Assembly: GCF_008330225.1 (NCBI RefSeq)
Contig: NZ_CP042466.1
Location: 1,250,501 to 1,314,500 of the forward strand
Length of the DNA: 64,000 nt
Reading direction: 5' to 3'
Origin: Geobacter sp. FeAm09
GTDB taxonomy: Bacteria > Desulfobacterota > Desulfuromonadia > Geobacterales > Pseudopelobacteraceae
Within the stretch, counting starts at the first letter, position 1. Each line of letters starts with the position of its first letter. Both the position numbers and the translations under genes were made by a program. A model generated the notes under the pieces. It had not been told where the DNA came from and did no database searches. It saw nothing but the letters and a program-made list of their open reading frames with translations. This document shows, one piece after another, positions 42,807-52,277 of the stretch.

Positions 42807-43439
42807 TCACTGTCGCGGCGGGTAATAGTAGCTCATGCACAGGTCGCACAGGCCGTGGCTGGTCCGCTCCGGCGGCCGGCGGACCCATGCCGGAATCCAG
42901 TCCCAGCGTCCGTCGAGCTGCTGGTGCCTGATCCGGCGGCAGGCGGCGCACTGCACTATCAACTCATGCTCGTTGCAATACGGGGTGGAATCGGTGGGCG
43001 GTTCCACCGGCAGGGTGCCCCGGGCCTCGTGGGGCATCTCCACCACCAGGGAGTTGGCGATGAGAAGCCCCTGCCCCCCATCCAGCCGAAAGAGGAGCAT
43101 GGCGAATTTACGGTAATTTTCGGCGCTTGAGCACTCGTACTCGTGGCTGATGCTGTAGGGGCGGGCCGTAACGCTGGTGAGCGCCCGGCTGAAGAGTTCG
43201 CGGTAGAAAGGGCGCAAGTCTGCGGAGGTGACATCCAGCACCGACCTGCCGAGGCATTCCGGGGACATAAGCCATGAGGCACCGTCGTTTTCCCGGGCAA
43301 AGCGCACCCAGCCCTCGTTGAAGTACGCCAGACTGAAGTCGGGCCAGATCCCGTAGATGATCTCGGTCCCGTCCGCCTGCCATCCCGTTTCCATGAAACC
43401 CAGCAGCCGGTCGAAACCGGGCGCGCATACGCCGTTCAT
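42807..43439 (-). CDS. PAS-fold protein with C-terminal four-cysteine motif
   Basis: A 210-residue soluble protein. The N-terminal and central part looks like a PAS fold (IIYGIWPDFSLAYFNEGWVRF, LLFRLDGGQGLLIANSLV). The C-terminus carries CAACRRIRHQQLDGRWDW and then HGLCDLCMSYYYP. This CxxC...CxxC tail is common at the ends of sensor and response-regulator proteins, probably a small metal site. No output domain follows, so it may act through a partner. Start at 43439, with AGGCAGG upstream; a longer frame exists to 43517. Confidence 0.7.
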   Translation of the reverse strand: MNGVCAPGFDRLLGFMETGWQADGTEIIYGIWPDFSLAYFNEGWVRFARENDGASWLMSPECLGRSVLDVTSADLRPFYRELFSRALTSVTARPYSISHEYECSSAENYRKFAMLLFRLDGGQGLLIANSLVVEMPHEARGTLPVEPPTDSTPYCNEHELIVQCAACRRIRHQQLDGRWDWIPAWVRRPPERTSHGLCDLCMSYYYPPRQ

Positions 43440-43552
43440 GCATGCCTGCCTTTCCGGCGCATCGCCGATAAGAGCTGATTTATCGTCAATAATGGTGTAC
43501 AAACGACAGGCTGTCAAGCGCCGCCGCAGCCAATCCCAACCAAGGATACCTT

Positions 43553-44734
43553 ATGATTCGCATTGTTTTGCATAAGAACGAGGACAAACGCATCAAGTGC
43601 GGCCACCCCTGGGTGTTCAGCAACGAGATCCGCGAGGTGTCGGACAAGGCCTGCGCCCCCGGTGCGGCGGCCGAACTGTACGACGCTGGCGGCGGCTTCA
43701 TCGGCTGCGGCCACTACAACCCCCGCTCCCTCATCGCCTTCCGCCTCCTTTCGCGGCACCGGGCAGACCTGGACCTGCCCGAATTCTACGAGCAGCGCGT
43801 GGCCTGCGCCCTGGCCCACCGTCAGGTGCTCTATCCCGGCATGGCTACCTTCCGGGCCGTGTACGGCGAGAGTGATTTCCTCCCCGGCCTGGTGGTGGAC
43901 AAGTACGGCGACCACCTGTCGGTGCAGTTCCTCTCCGCGGGCATGGACGTGCGCCGGGATCTGGTGGCGGAGGCGCTGCAGCGGGTCTTTGCCCCGGCCG
44001 GGATCATCGCCCGCAACGACGTGGGGGTACGACATCTGGAGGGGCTGGAGGAAAAGGTGGAACTGCTGGCGGGGGAGATCCCCGACCTGGTGGCGATGGA
44101 GGAGAACGGCCTCCGCTTCCAGGTGAACCTGCGGGAAGGGCAGAAGACCGGCGGCTTCCTGGACCAGAAGGAGAACCACCTGCTATTGAAGGGGATCAGC
44201 GATGGGAAAGCGGTGCTGGACTGCTTCTGCTACACCGGGAGTTGGGCCGTGCACGCCGCCTCCTTCGGCGCCGCGTCGGCCCTGGGGATCGACATCTCGG
44301 CCCGGGCCGTGGCCCAGGCCGCCCGCAACGCGGAGCTGAACGGCCTGGGCGGCCGGGCCACCTTCGAGGAGTGCGACGCCTTCGAGCGCCTCCGTTCCCT
44401 GCACCACGAGGGGCGGCGCTTCGGGGTGGTGGTCATGGACCCGCCGGCCTTCGTCAAAAACCGCAAGAACATCGCCGAGGCCACCAAGGGGTATCTCACC
44501 GTCAACCGCCGCGCCCTGGAACTCCTGGAGCCGGGCGGCTACCTGATCACCTGCTCCTGTTCCTATCACATGGGGCGGGAACCGTTCCGCGACCTGCTGA
44601 CCCAGGCCGCCCGCCTGGCCAAACGCGAGGTGCGCCTGGTTTCGTCCCGCGCCCAGGCTCCGGACCACCCGGTGCTGCTCTCCTTCCCGGAGTCGGAGTA
44701 CCTCAAGTGCTTCGTGCTACAGGCGGTGGGGTAG
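43553..44734 (+). CDS. rlmI: 23S rRNA (cytosine1962-C5)-methyltransferase family (RlmI)
   Basis: A 393-residue class I methyltransferase. An N-terminal PUA domain (about 1-75, HPWVFSNEIREV) is followed by an RlmI-like linker (LPGLVVDKYGDHLSVQ) and the SAM domain: KTGGFLDQKENH, VLDCFCYTGSWAVHAA (motif I), VMDPPAFVKNR (motif IV) and CSCSYHM (motif VI cysteines). This set defines the RlmI family, which methylates C5 of 23S rRNA cytidine 1962. Divergent from the PAS-fold gene. Confidence 0.93.
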   Translation: MIRIVLHKNEDKRIKCGHPWVFSNEIREVSDKACAPGAAAELYDAGGGFIGCGHYNPRSLIAFRLLSRHRADLDLPEFYEQRVACALAHRQVLYPGMATFRAVYGESDFLPGLVVDKYGDHLSVQFLSAGMDVRRDLVAEALQRVFAPAGIIARNDVGVRHLEGLEEKVELLAGEIPDLVAMEENGLRFQVNLREGQKTGGFLDQKENHLLLKGISDGKAVLDCFCYTGSWAVHAASFGAASALGIDISARAVAQAARNAELNGLGGRATFEECDAFERLRSLHHEGRRFGVVVMDPPAFVKNRKNIAEATKGYLTVNRRALELLEPGGYLITCSCSYHMGREPFRDLLTQAARLAKREVRLVSSRAQAPDHPVLLSFPESEYLKCFVLQAVG

Positions 44735-44804
44735 GGAACATCCCCACATCCCGGCTTGCACTCCGGGCAATGGTCGTATAACCTTACCCATAAGGAGAAC
44801 ACCC

Positions 44805-45836
44805 ATGACCGGACATATCATCGACCTGCGCAGCGACACCGTGACCCGGCCCGGGCCTGAGATGCGGGCCGCCATGATGGACGCGCAGGTGGGGGACGAC
44901 GTGTGGGGGGACGACCCCACGGTCAACCGATTGCAGACCGTGGTGGCGGAACGCAGCGGCAAGGAGGCGGCCCTGTTCCTGCCCAGCGGTACCCAGAGCA
45001 ACCTGGCGGCGCTGATGGCCCACTGCGAACGGGGTGACGAGTATATCGTGGGCCAGGTGGCCCATACCTACAAGTACGAGGGGGGCGGCGCCGCGGTGCT
45101 CGGCTCCATCGTGCCCCAGCCCATCGAGAACGCCGCCGACGGCACCTTGCCCCTGGATAAGGTCGCAAGCGCCATCAAGCACCACGGCCCGGGCATGGGG
45201 GCGCACTTTGCCCGCACCCGGCTTCTGGCGCTGGAAGACACCTTCAACGGCCAGGTGCTTCCGGCCCGGTATATACGTGAAGCCGCCGCCCTGGCCCGGG
45301 AGCGGGGCCTGGCCCTGCACCTTGACGGGGCGCGGGTCTGCAATGCCGCAGTGGCCCGGAATGAAACCCTGGCCCAGGCGTGCGCTCCGTTCGATTCCGT
45401 CTCCATCTGTTTTTCCAAGGGGTTGGGGGCGCCGGTGGGGTCGGTGCTGGTCGGGTCGCAGGCGTTCATCGAGCGCGCCCACCGCTGGCGCAAGGTGCTG
45501 GGGGGCGGCATGCGCCAGGCCGGTTTTCTGGCCGCGGCCTGCCTGTACGCCCTGGACAGCCACTTCGACCGGCTGGCCCAGGACCACGCCAATGCCGAGC
45601 ATCTGGCCCGGGGACTGGGTGCCATCGACCAGGTCACGGTGACGGGGCAGGCCACCAATATGGTGTTCGCCCGATTCCCGGAAGAGGCGTGCGCGCAGTT
45701 GCAGGCGTATTTGGCCGAACGGGGGATGCTGGTGCAGGTGGCGCCCACCACCCGCCTGGTCACCCACCTGGACGTGACGGAGGCGGACCTGGATGACTTT
45801 GTGGCTGCCGTGAAAGAGTACTTTAGCCGGGGGTGA
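44805..45836 (+). CDS. ltaE: Low-specificity L-threonine aldolase
   Basis: A 343-residue fold-type I PLP enzyme that splits threonine or allo-threonine into glycine and acetaldehyde. The family start is IDLRSDTVTRPGPEMRAAM, then GDDVWGDDPTVNRL; the PLP lysine lies in SICFSKGLGAPVGS (around residue 205), preceded by LHLDGARVCNAA. AAGGAGA precedes the ATG. Closely follows rlmI on the same strand. Length and motifs are normal. Confidence 0.95.
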   Translation: MTGHIIDLRSDTVTRPGPEMRAAMMDAQVGDDVWGDDPTVNRLQTVVAERSGKEAALFLPSGTQSNLAALMAHCERGDEYIVGQVAHTYKYEGGGAAVLGSIVPQPIENAADGTLPLDKVASAIKHHGPGMGAHFARTRLLALEDTFNGQVLPARYIREAAALARERGLALHLDGARVCNAAVARNETLAQACAPFDSVSICFSKGLGAPVGSVLVGSQAFIERAHRWRKVLGGGMRQAGFLAAACLYALDSHFDRLAQDHANAEHLARGLGAIDQVTVTGQATNMVFARFPEEACAQLQAYLAERGMLVQVAPTTRLVTHLDVTEADLDDFVAAVKEYFSRG

Positions 45837-45871
45837 GGCCGGGCCTTGGAACATCACTGTTCATGTGAGCC

Positions 45872-45923
45872 GTAGGGGCGAACTGCTGTTCGCCCAATCA
45901 GGGCGCATGCGATGCGCCCCTAC
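45872..45923. repeat. GTAGGGGCG palindromic intergenic repeat
   Basis: GTAGGGGCG and CGCCCCTAC bound a 52-bp unit with inner pairing (GGGCGAA/TTCGCCC and GCGCATGCGATGCGC). It resembles short interspersed palindromes common in many bacterial genomes. Confidence 0.6.
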
Positions 45924-45968
45924 AAACCGCCGGAGAATTGTCCACTTGCTTGCGAAAGGGCCATCGCC

Positions 45969-46553
45969 ATGATCAAGGGTAGCGACAAACGCCACGCCGA
46001 TTACCTCATCGACGCCATCTTCCTGAACCGCTGGTCCCCCCGCGCCATGTCCGGGGAGGCGATCCCGGCGGAGGAACTGAAGGTGCTGTTCGAGGCGGCC
46101 CGGTGGGCCCCGTCCTCCAACAACAACCAACCGTGGCGCATCCTGTACGCCCAGCGCGACAGCGGGCACTGGCCGCTCTTCTTCGACCTGCTGACCGACT
46201 CCAACAAGGCGTGGTGCGTCAACGCTGCGGCGCTTTTGGTGATGGTCTCCAAGACCACCTTCGAGGGCGGCCAGCCGTGCCGCACCCATTCCTACGACAC
46301 CGGGGCGGCCTGGGAGAACCTGGCCCTCCAGGGGTGCCTGCGGGGGTATGTGGTCCACGGCATGCAGGGGTTCGACTACGGCCGGGCCCGGGCCGCCCTG
46401 AACATCCCCGCGGAGTATCAGGTGGAGGCCATGGCGGCCATCGGGCTCCCCGGCCGGGTGGAGGCGCTGCCCGAGGCGTTGCAGGCCCGGGAGACTCCCA
46501 GCGACCGGCGCAAGCTGGCCCAAACCGTATGCGAAGGACCATTCTGCCTGTGA
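45969..46553 (+). CDS. Nitroreductase-family protein
   Basis: A 194-residue FMN-dependent oxidoreductase of the nitroreductase fold. FMN-binding signatures are RWSPRAMSG near the N-terminus, ARWAPSSNNNQPWR (about 44-57), and the C-terminal AAIGLPGR. Substrates may be nitro compounds, quinones or flavins. The ATG at 45969, after GAAAGGG, is chosen; an upstream in-frame ATG would lie in a repeat. Its stop overlaps the glycerate kinase start as GTGA. Confidence 0.88.
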   Translation: MIKGSDKRHADYLIDAIFLNRWSPRAMSGEAIPAEELKVLFEAARWAPSSNNNQPWRILYAQRDSGHWPLFFDLLTDSNKAWCVNAAALLVMVSKTTFEGGQPCRTHSYDTGAAWENLALQGCLRGYVVHGMQGFDYGRARAALNIPAEYQVEAMAAIGLPGRVEALPEALQARETPSDRRKLAQTVCEGPFCL

Positions 46554-47887
46554 CGCAAGCCGACAAACATATCCTGCAGAGCCTCTTCAAGGCCGCCCTT
46601 TCGGCGGTGGAGCCGGGGGCGGCTCTGGCCCCGCATCTGGAACGGGTGGGGGAGCGCCTGCGCAGCGAGGGGCTCCAGCGCCTCGTGGTGGCCGGTTTCG
46701 GCAAGGCGGCCATCCCCATGGCCCTGGCCGTCCAGGGACGGTTGGGCGACCTGGTATCCGGCGGGCTCGTCGTCGTCCCCCACGGTATCACCCTTCCCCC
46801 CTTCGTCACCGGGGGACTCAAATCGCTCGACTTGGCCTTTGCCGGCCATCCCCACCCGGACCACGCCGGCGAGGCGGCGGCCCGGCGCATCATGGAACTG
46901 GTCCGCTCCTGCGACCGGCAGACCCTGCTGCTCCTTCTGGTCTCCGGCGGCGGTTCGGCCCTTTTGGCGGCCCCGGCCGAGGGAATCACCCTGGAGGAAA
47001 AACGGGCCACGGCCGCTCTCCTCATGGCGGCGGGGGCCGACATCCATGAGTTGAACACGGTGCGCAAGCACCTCTCCGCCGTCAAGGGGGGGCAGTTGGC
47101 CCGCCTGGCCTTTCCGGCCCGGGTCGTGTCTCTCATGATTTCGGATGTGCCGGGGGACCGGCCGGACGTAATCGCCTCGGGGCCGGCCGTGCCCGATCCG
47201 ACCACCTTCGGCGATGCCCTGGCGGTGCTGGGGCGCTTCGGCCTCACGGGCCGGGTACCTCCCGCCGTCCGCCGGCGTCTGGAACAAGGCAATGCCGGGA
47301 TGGCGGCCGAGACCCCCAAGCCGGGGGACCCCCTTTTCGCCAAGGTGGAGAGCATTATTGCGGCGCGCAACCGGGACGCTCTTGACGCCGCCGCCGTAGC
47401 GGCAGAGGGCTTGGGGCTCGCGGCGCGCGTGTCTGACGATATTGTGGCCGGCGAGGCGCGGGAGGCGGGGCGGCGGCTGGCCCACGAGGCGCTGCGCTGC
47501 CGGGAGGAACTGCCCCCGGGGCAGCGGCTTTGTCTGGTGAGCGGCGGCGAGACCACGGTCGCGGTCACGGGGAACGGCAAGGGAGGGCGCAACCAGGAGT
47601 TGGCCCTGGCCTTTGCCCTGGAAATCGCCGCGACGCCGGGCATCACCCTCCTGTCCGCCGGTACCGACGGCATCGACGGACCGACGGATGCTGCCGGGGC
47701 CATCGTGGATGGGGATACCGTCCCCCTGGCCCGGCTGGCCGGTCTGGACCCCCTGGCCGCCCTGGCGGCGAACGACGCCTATCCGCTGCTGGACGCCTGC
47801 GGCGCGCTTTTGAAATGCGGGCCGACCGGGACCAATGTGATGGACATGCAGATGTGCCTGATAACCGGCGGGAGCGTAACACCATGA
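46550..47887 (+). CDS. Glycerate 2-kinase (GckA/MOFRL family)
   Basis: A 445-residue kinase phosphorylating D-glycerate at C2. An N-terminal DUF4147-type domain carries VVAGFGKAAIPMA and LLLVSGGGSALLAAP. The C-terminal MOFRL domain has LVSGGETTVAVTGNGKGGRNQELALAF and the ending LLKCGPTGTNVMDM. The GTG at 46550 overlaps the nitroreductase stop; an ATG at 46529 is another candidate. The downstream phosphatase overlaps by four bases, so three genes are translationally coupled. Confidence 0.92.
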   Translation: MTQADKHILQSLFKAALSAVEPGAALAPHLERVGERLRSEGLQRLVVAGFGKAAIPMALAVQGRLGDLVSGGLVVVPHGITLPPFVTGGLKSLDLAFAGHPHPDHAGEAAARRIMELVRSCDRQTLLLLLVSGGGSALLAAPAEGITLEEKRATAALLMAAGADIHELNTVRKHLSAVKGGQLARLAFPARVVSLMISDVPGDRPDVIASGPAVPDPTTFGDALAVLGRFGLTGRVPPAVRRRLEQGNAGMAAETPKPGDPLFAKVESIIAARNRDALDAAAVAAEGLGLAARVSDDIVAGEAREAGRRLAHEALRCREELPPGQRLCLVSGGETTVAVTGNGKGGRNQELALAFALEIAATPGITLLSAGTDGIDGPTDAAGAIVDGDTVPLARLAGLDPLAALAANDAYPLLDACGALLKCGPTGTNVMDMQMCLITGGSVTP

Positions 47888-48564
47888 GCCGCCGCGTTTT
47901 CGTCATCGGCGACCTGCACGGCTGCGCCCGCACCCTGCGGGAACTGGTCACCCGGGGGATCCGCCTCACCCCCAGCGACACCCTCTACCTGCTGGGAGAC
48001 CTGATCGACCGGGGACCGGATAGCAAAGGGGTATTGGATTTTATCTTCGAACTGACCGCCGCCGGTTATCATGTCGCCTCGGTGCGGGGCAACCACGAGG
48101 AGATGTGCCTGCGCGCCCCCTACAGCCGCTCGGCCATGGAGATGTGGGCCGCCAACGGCGGCCTGGCCACCCTGGCCAGCTTCCGTGCCGACGGTCCGGG
48201 GGACATTCCCCGCCGCTACCTGGAGTATCTCGACTCCCTTCCCCCCTATATCCTGCTGGACAACTTCGTCATCGTCCATGCCGGACTCAACTTCGACCTG
48301 GAGCCCCCCTTCGACCCCTTCGACGATACCGAGGCCATGCTCTGGACCCGCTCCGATGTGGTGGAGCGGCGGCGCATCGGCGGCAGGCGGCTCATCTGCG
48401 GCCATACCATGGTTTCGCGCCAACAACTGGAGGCCTCCCTCAAGGAGGACAAGATCATGCTGGACAACGGCTGCGTCACCGCCCGGTGGCCCGACATGGG
48501 CTACCTTGCGGCCCTGGAGCTGAACAGCATGCGGGTGGTCTTTCAGGAAAATATCGATCGGTAA
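47884..48564 (+). CDS. Metallophosphoesterase, serine/threonine phosphatase-like
   Basis: A 226-residue calcineurin-like phosphoesterase. The metal-binding motifs are in order: GDLHG (residues 9-13), GDLIDRGPDS (about 38-47), GNHEEM (about 69-74), and later VHAGLN and CGHT. The order and spacing match bacterial PrpA/PrpE-type protein phosphatases, though Ap4A hydrolase or other phosphoesterase activity cannot be excluded. The ATG overlaps the kinase stop as ATGA, the last gene of a coupled trio. Confidence 0.88.
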   Translation: MSRRVFVIGDLHGCARTLRELVTRGIRLTPSDTLYLLGDLIDRGPDSKGVLDFIFELTAAGYHVASVRGNHEEMCLRAPYSRSAMEMWAANGGLATLASFRADGPGDIPRRYLEYLDSLPPYILLDNFVIVHAGLNFDLEPPFDPFDDTEAMLWTRSDVVERRRIGGRRLICGHTMVSRQQLEASLKEDKIMLDNGCVTARWPDMGYLAALELNSMRVVFQENIDR

Positions 48565-48580
48565 GGGCTCGCACCGTCGC

Positions 48581-49288
48581 CTAGCGCGCCTGCACCTCGA
48601 AATTGTCAAAGACGACGTAGGAATCCGCTTTCGACCAGAGGCCGATCCTGCCGTTGATCTCCTCTTTCCAGGTATAGTCGATGAGCTTCGTGCCGTTGAT
48701 AAAGCCCTCGATCCGTTTGCCGTTGATCGTTACCTTCATGGTATGCCAGGCATTGGCTGGGGTCGGCACATTGCGCATCCACTGCTCCGATGAACGTTTG
48801 CCGTGTTCCATCTTGAAAAGGACGAGGTTGTTCTCCAGGGCGTTGGCCCTCATCACCAGATATTCCCCGTTTGGCCTGATGTTGAAGGCGATGCCGGCAG
48901 CCTGGTCGATGCGCCCGCCGAGCCCCATGAAAGAGACGCTTATGGTGCCGTTGCGGAACTCGGGTACATCCTTCAGGATGGCCAGGGGAAAGTATTTGTA
49001 CGCCTCCAGGTTGCGGAGGAACTCGGCGGAGCGGTTACCGTAAAGCGTTCTGGCCTTTTCGGCCGCGCCGCTGGACATGAGCCCCTGCTCCCATTTCCTG
49101 CCGTCCACGGCATACACCTGCCGCGTACCGTTCCTGTCGATGCGCCAGGTACCGACCAGTGAAACGAATGCCCGGGATTCGGCCCCGAAGGTCTCATTAT
49201 CAAAGGAATACTTCCGGATGCCCGCGGCGCAGGCAATCCCGGCTGCCAGCAGGAACAGTGTTGCAATACACACAAACGTTTTTTTCAT
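48581..49288 (-). CDS. Secreted concanavalin-like (DUF1080-type) protein
   Basis: A 235-residue protein with signal peptide (about 1-21, ending ACA) and a jelly-roll domain of the laminin-G/DUF1080 kind: FRNGTISVSFMGLGGRID, GIAFNIRPNGEYLVMRAN, WHTMKVTINGKRIEGFINGTKLIDY and SYVVFDNFEV. Such domains bind or cleave sugars, but catalytic residues cannot be judged here. It lies 75 bp downstream of the octahaem cytochrome on the same strand and may share its transcript. Confidence 0.75.
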   Translation of the reverse strand: MKKTFVCIATLFLLAAGIACAAGIRKYSFDNETFGAESRAFVSLVGTWRIDRNGTRQVYAVDGRKWEQGLMSSGAAEKARTLYGNRSAEFLRNLEAYKYFPLAILKDVPEFRNGTISVSFMGLGGRIDQAAGIAFNIRPNGEYLVMRANALENNLVLFKMEHGKRSSEQWMRNVPTPANAWHTMKVTINGKRIEGFINGTKLIDYTWKEEINGRIGLWSKADSYVVFDNFEVQAR

Positions 49289-49363
49289 ATGGCGGACTCC
49301 TTCCGTTGTGCCGCTTCAAGTGGCCGCGCGGGGTACAAGCCGGGCGCCGGCAACCGCAGCCGG

Positions 49364-50881
49364 TTATTCCGTCGCCACGCTTTTTAAAGCATCCTGCAAC
49401 AACTGCATGGCCTTGTGCGGGTTGTGGGCGCCGAAGCTCCTGTCCTCCTTGACGGCAGCCAGCAGTTTACGGGCATCGTGGGCTTTCGTGCCGTTCTTTT
49501 CAAAGACCGCCATCGCTTTTTCGACTTCGGCGATCTTGTTCCTGATTTCGATCTGCCGGCGCACGACCTGGTCACCCTTGGCGGCCTTGTCGGCCCCTTC
49601 GTGGCAGGCGTCGCAACTCGATTTCATCTTCAGCGCCTCGGCGGTCCGGGGCATGACCACGGCAAAGGTGTGGGAGCTTACGTCCCAATGCTGCTTGCGC
49701 TTCGGGGTTGGGTCGGACCGGTTGGCAATCCTGGCCATGTGGCAGTCGCAGCAGCCGACGCCGGCTCTCTCCTCCGCGCTCCCCTGGTAGAGCGCGGCGC
49801 TCGCCTTGTGGCACTGCACACAGAGCTTTTTCTTGTCCTGCCTGAGCTGGGCGTTGCCTTTCGTCTCCGCGTGCGCGTCGTGGCAGGTGATGCAGCTGAC
49901 GCCGGCCCGGGCGTGGCTGGTGAACTGCACGTCATGGTACTGCTGGCGGTTCTTGCTGGAGAAGCCGTTGGGCCAGAAGTTTTTCGGGTTGGCCGAATAG
50001 GTCCAGAAGGTGACCCGCTGCCGCAGGTCGCTCATCCCCGGCATGAACCCGGTAGGGTAGGCCAGGTCCTTTTCCTGCCGGTTCGTCACCCGCGAGTGGC
50101 ATTGCCCGCACACCTGGTCCTGCTGGCTGGCGCTCAGCGCCGCGGGGTTGACGATATCCTCCCGGCGCTTTGTGGCCGCATGAACGCTCCCCGGACCGTG
50201 GCAGCTCTCGCAGCCGACCCCCAGTTCCCTCTTCTGTCCTGCCCAACGGCCGCTCTCCCGGTCCCGGGCGACGTTGAAACCGGTGGTATGGCAGCCGTCG
50301 CAGGTTGCATCCCCCGTTTTGGCCTTGGGCATTTCTTCCGGTTTCTTCGGCCTCCCATCCGGGGTGCCGTCGGCAACCCACCACATGTCGTTGAACGGTT
50401 TCGAGGTCCACTGACCGTCTTCCACAACCCAGCGCATGGGGGTCGGATAATAGGCGCCCCCGACCCTGGCTTCGAAATGCTGGTTCCAGTTGCCGCCGAG
50501 CACGTAGGCGATCTCGTAGGTCTGGTTGTTGGCCGGATTGTCCCTGTCCACCAGGGTGAAACGATAGCTGTCCCCCTCCCGGCTGAGGCGGATCGTCGGA
50601 GATATCTTTGCCTTTTTCCTGTCGGGCCCCTCGACCTCCACATCCTTGTAGGTTATCTCCACGTTGTTGAAGTCGGCCGTGACGATGGCCGGGTTCAGTT
50701 CGCGATGCATGGCGGCATGCCAGGTCTGTTGCCAGCGGCCGTGGTCCTTGCCGTGGCACGGGGCGCATGCCGTTGAACCGACGTAGGCGGCGGCAGGCGG
50801 AGCGGCCCGGAGGGGGGACGGCGCCATGCCGGTGAACGACACGGCGCAGCAGAGTACTATGATGGGTAATCCTCGTTTCAT
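49364..50881 (-). CDS. Periplasmic octahaem c-type cytochrome
   Basis: A 505-residue exported cytochrome with eight CXXCH sites: CAPCH (39-43), CDGCH (194-198), CESCH (224-228), CGQCH (258-262), CITCH (330-334), CVQCH (354-358), CCDCH (377-381) and CDACH (423-427), then a helical tail (about 436-500). The layout resembles the cytochrome c554/OTR-like multihaem group; a redox-enzyme or electron-carrier role is likely, substrate unknown. A signal peptide (about 1-26) sets the start at 50881. It lies directly behind a two-component system on the same strand. Confidence 0.93.
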   Translation of the reverse strand: MKRGLPIIVLCCAVSFTGMAPSPLRAAPPAAAYVGSTACAPCHGKDHGRWQQTWHAAMHRELNPAIVTADFNNVEITYKDVEVEGPDRKKAKISPTIRLSREGDSYRFTLVDRDNPANNQTYEIAYVLGGNWNQHFEARVGGAYYPTPMRWVVEDGQWTSKPFNDMWWVADGTPDGRPKKPEEMPKAKTGDATCDGCHTTGFNVARDRESGRWAGQKRELGVGCESCHGPGSVHAATKRREDIVNPAALSASQQDQVCGQCHSRVTNRQEKDLAYPTGFMPGMSDLRQRVTFWTYSANPKNFWPNGFSSKNRQQYHDVQFTSHARAGVSCITCHDAHAETKGNAQLRQDKKKLCVQCHKASAALYQGSAEERAGVGCCDCHMARIANRSDPTPKRKQHWDVSSHTFAVVMPRTAEALKMKSSCDACHEGADKAAKGDQVVRRQIEIRNKIAEVEKAMAVFEKNGTKAHDARKLLAAVKEDRSFGAHNPHKAMQLLQDALKSVATE

Positions 50882-50897
50882 GGAATCTCCTTTGTTG

Positions 50898-52277
50898 TCA
50901 CGATATGGGGTCGTTTTGTGCCACCGGTAGCACGAGGCGAAAGGTACTGCCGCTGCCTTCTTCGCTTTCCAGTTCGATACGGCCGCCATTGGCCTCCGCG
51001 CCCCAGCGGGATATGGCGAGCCCGAGGCCGGTGCCGCCCCTCTCCCGGGTCCGTCCCTTGTCCAGGCGGTAGAACCGGTCGAAGATTCTGGCGTGATGTT
51101 CCTTCGCGATGCCCGGCCCGCTGTCCCGGACCTCGATTGCGGCCTCACTTGGCGTGATCCGTCTGACCGTCACCCGGATGGAGCCATAAGCCGGGGTGTA
51201 TTTAAGGGCGTTGTCCACGAGGTTGAGGAGGGATTGGCGGAGGATCAGGGGATCGGCCATGGCAACGACCCGCTCGGAACATTCCAGGGAGAACTGCTGC
51301 CGTTTTTCTTCGGCCAGCACCCGCAGGCACTCCGTGACCTCCTCTGCCAGGGCCTGCAGATCGGTCGGTTCGCGGTGCGCCATGACGGCGCCCGAGTCGG
51401 CCCTGCTCAGGGTCAGAAGGCAGTCCACCAGTTTGGTCAGGCGGTCAGTTTCCTCAAGCATGCTGCCGATCACCTCCCGGCATGCGGCGGCGTCCCTGCT
51501 CTCCTGCAACCCCACTTCGCCGACACTGCGGAGCGCCGTCAGCGGAGTGCGCAGTTCGTGGGACGCATCGGCGGTGAAACGGCGCAGCCGTTCGAAGGCG
51601 TCCTCGAGGCGGGTCAGGGTCTCGTTGAAGACCGCCGCCAACCGGCCGAATTCATCGTCGGGGTTTTCTATCGGCAGGCGATCCGCAAGCCGTTCGGCGC
51701 TGATCTCCCGGGCCTTTGCCGCCATGAGCCCGATGGGTTTCAGCGCCCGGCCCGCCAGGAAGTAGCCGCTGACGAGCGCCACCGCCAGCACACAGGGGAT
51801 ACCGAACAATAGGACCAGAAAAAGGCTGTGCAGGCTCCGGCGCAGCACCTGCTCGTCCTGGGCGACGAGCACGAGATAGGTGTGGCCGGGCGAGGTCACG
51901 GCCGATCCCTTCAGGCGGTAGGGGACCCCGGTGGGGGCGGTCCACGACCATGAAGCCGCCGGGTAGCCGCCGGTGACCGCTTTCTCCAGGCCCGAGCGGC
52001 TCCAGCCGTCGGTTTCGGCGACGAACTCCCGCCCCTCCCGCACCTGGAACAAGCCAACGGAACCGTGCTGGGCAAGCTCGTTCATCTCGTTCGGTTCGTC
52101 GCTGGCCACCCGTGCCACGGTGCGGAGGTCGCGTTCGAGCTGCCGGTCGATCTGCTGCAGGAGGCTCGCCTTGACCACCACATAGACGCCGAGGGCAAAG
52201 GCAAGGATCACGCCCGCCAGAATCCCCGCATACCAGCAGACCAGGCGGACCCGGACGCTTCGTGGCCTCAGTCGCAT
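50898..52277 (-). CDS. Sensor histidine kinase
   Basis: A 459-residue membrane kinase: helix (about 10-32), periplasmic domain (about 35-150), second helix (about 152-175), HAMP (about 176-228), HisKA with phospho-His in FTADASHELRTPLTALRS (about 240), and the ATPase domain with N-box NLVDNALKYTP, DSGPGI and GGTGLGLAIS boxes. Its start overlaps the stop of the response regulator by ten bases. The layout matches copper/heavy-metal or envelope sensors; the signal is unknown. The octahaem cytochrome gene follows within 17 bp. Confidence 0.93.
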   Translation of the reverse strand: MRLRPRSVRVRLVCWYAGILAGVILAFALGVYVVVKASLLQQIDRQLERDLRTVARVASDEPNEMNELAQHGSVGLFQVREGREFVAETDGWSRSGLEKAVTGGYPAASWSWTAPTGVPYRLKGSAVTSPGHTYLVLVAQDEQVLRRSLHSLFLVLLFGIPCVLAVALVSGYFLAGRALKPIGLMAAKAREISAERLADRLPIENPDDEFGRLAAVFNETLTRLEDAFERLRRFTADASHELRTPLTALRSVGEVGLQESRDAAACREVIGSMLEETDRLTKLVDCLLTLSRADSGAVMAHREPTDLQALAEEVTECLRVLAEEKRQQFSLECSERVVAMADPLILRQSLLNLVDNALKYTPAYGSIRVTVRRITPSEAAIEVRDSGPGIAKEHHARIFDRFYRLDKGRTRERGGTGLGLAISRWGAEANGGRIELESEEGSGSTFRLVLPVAQNDPIS

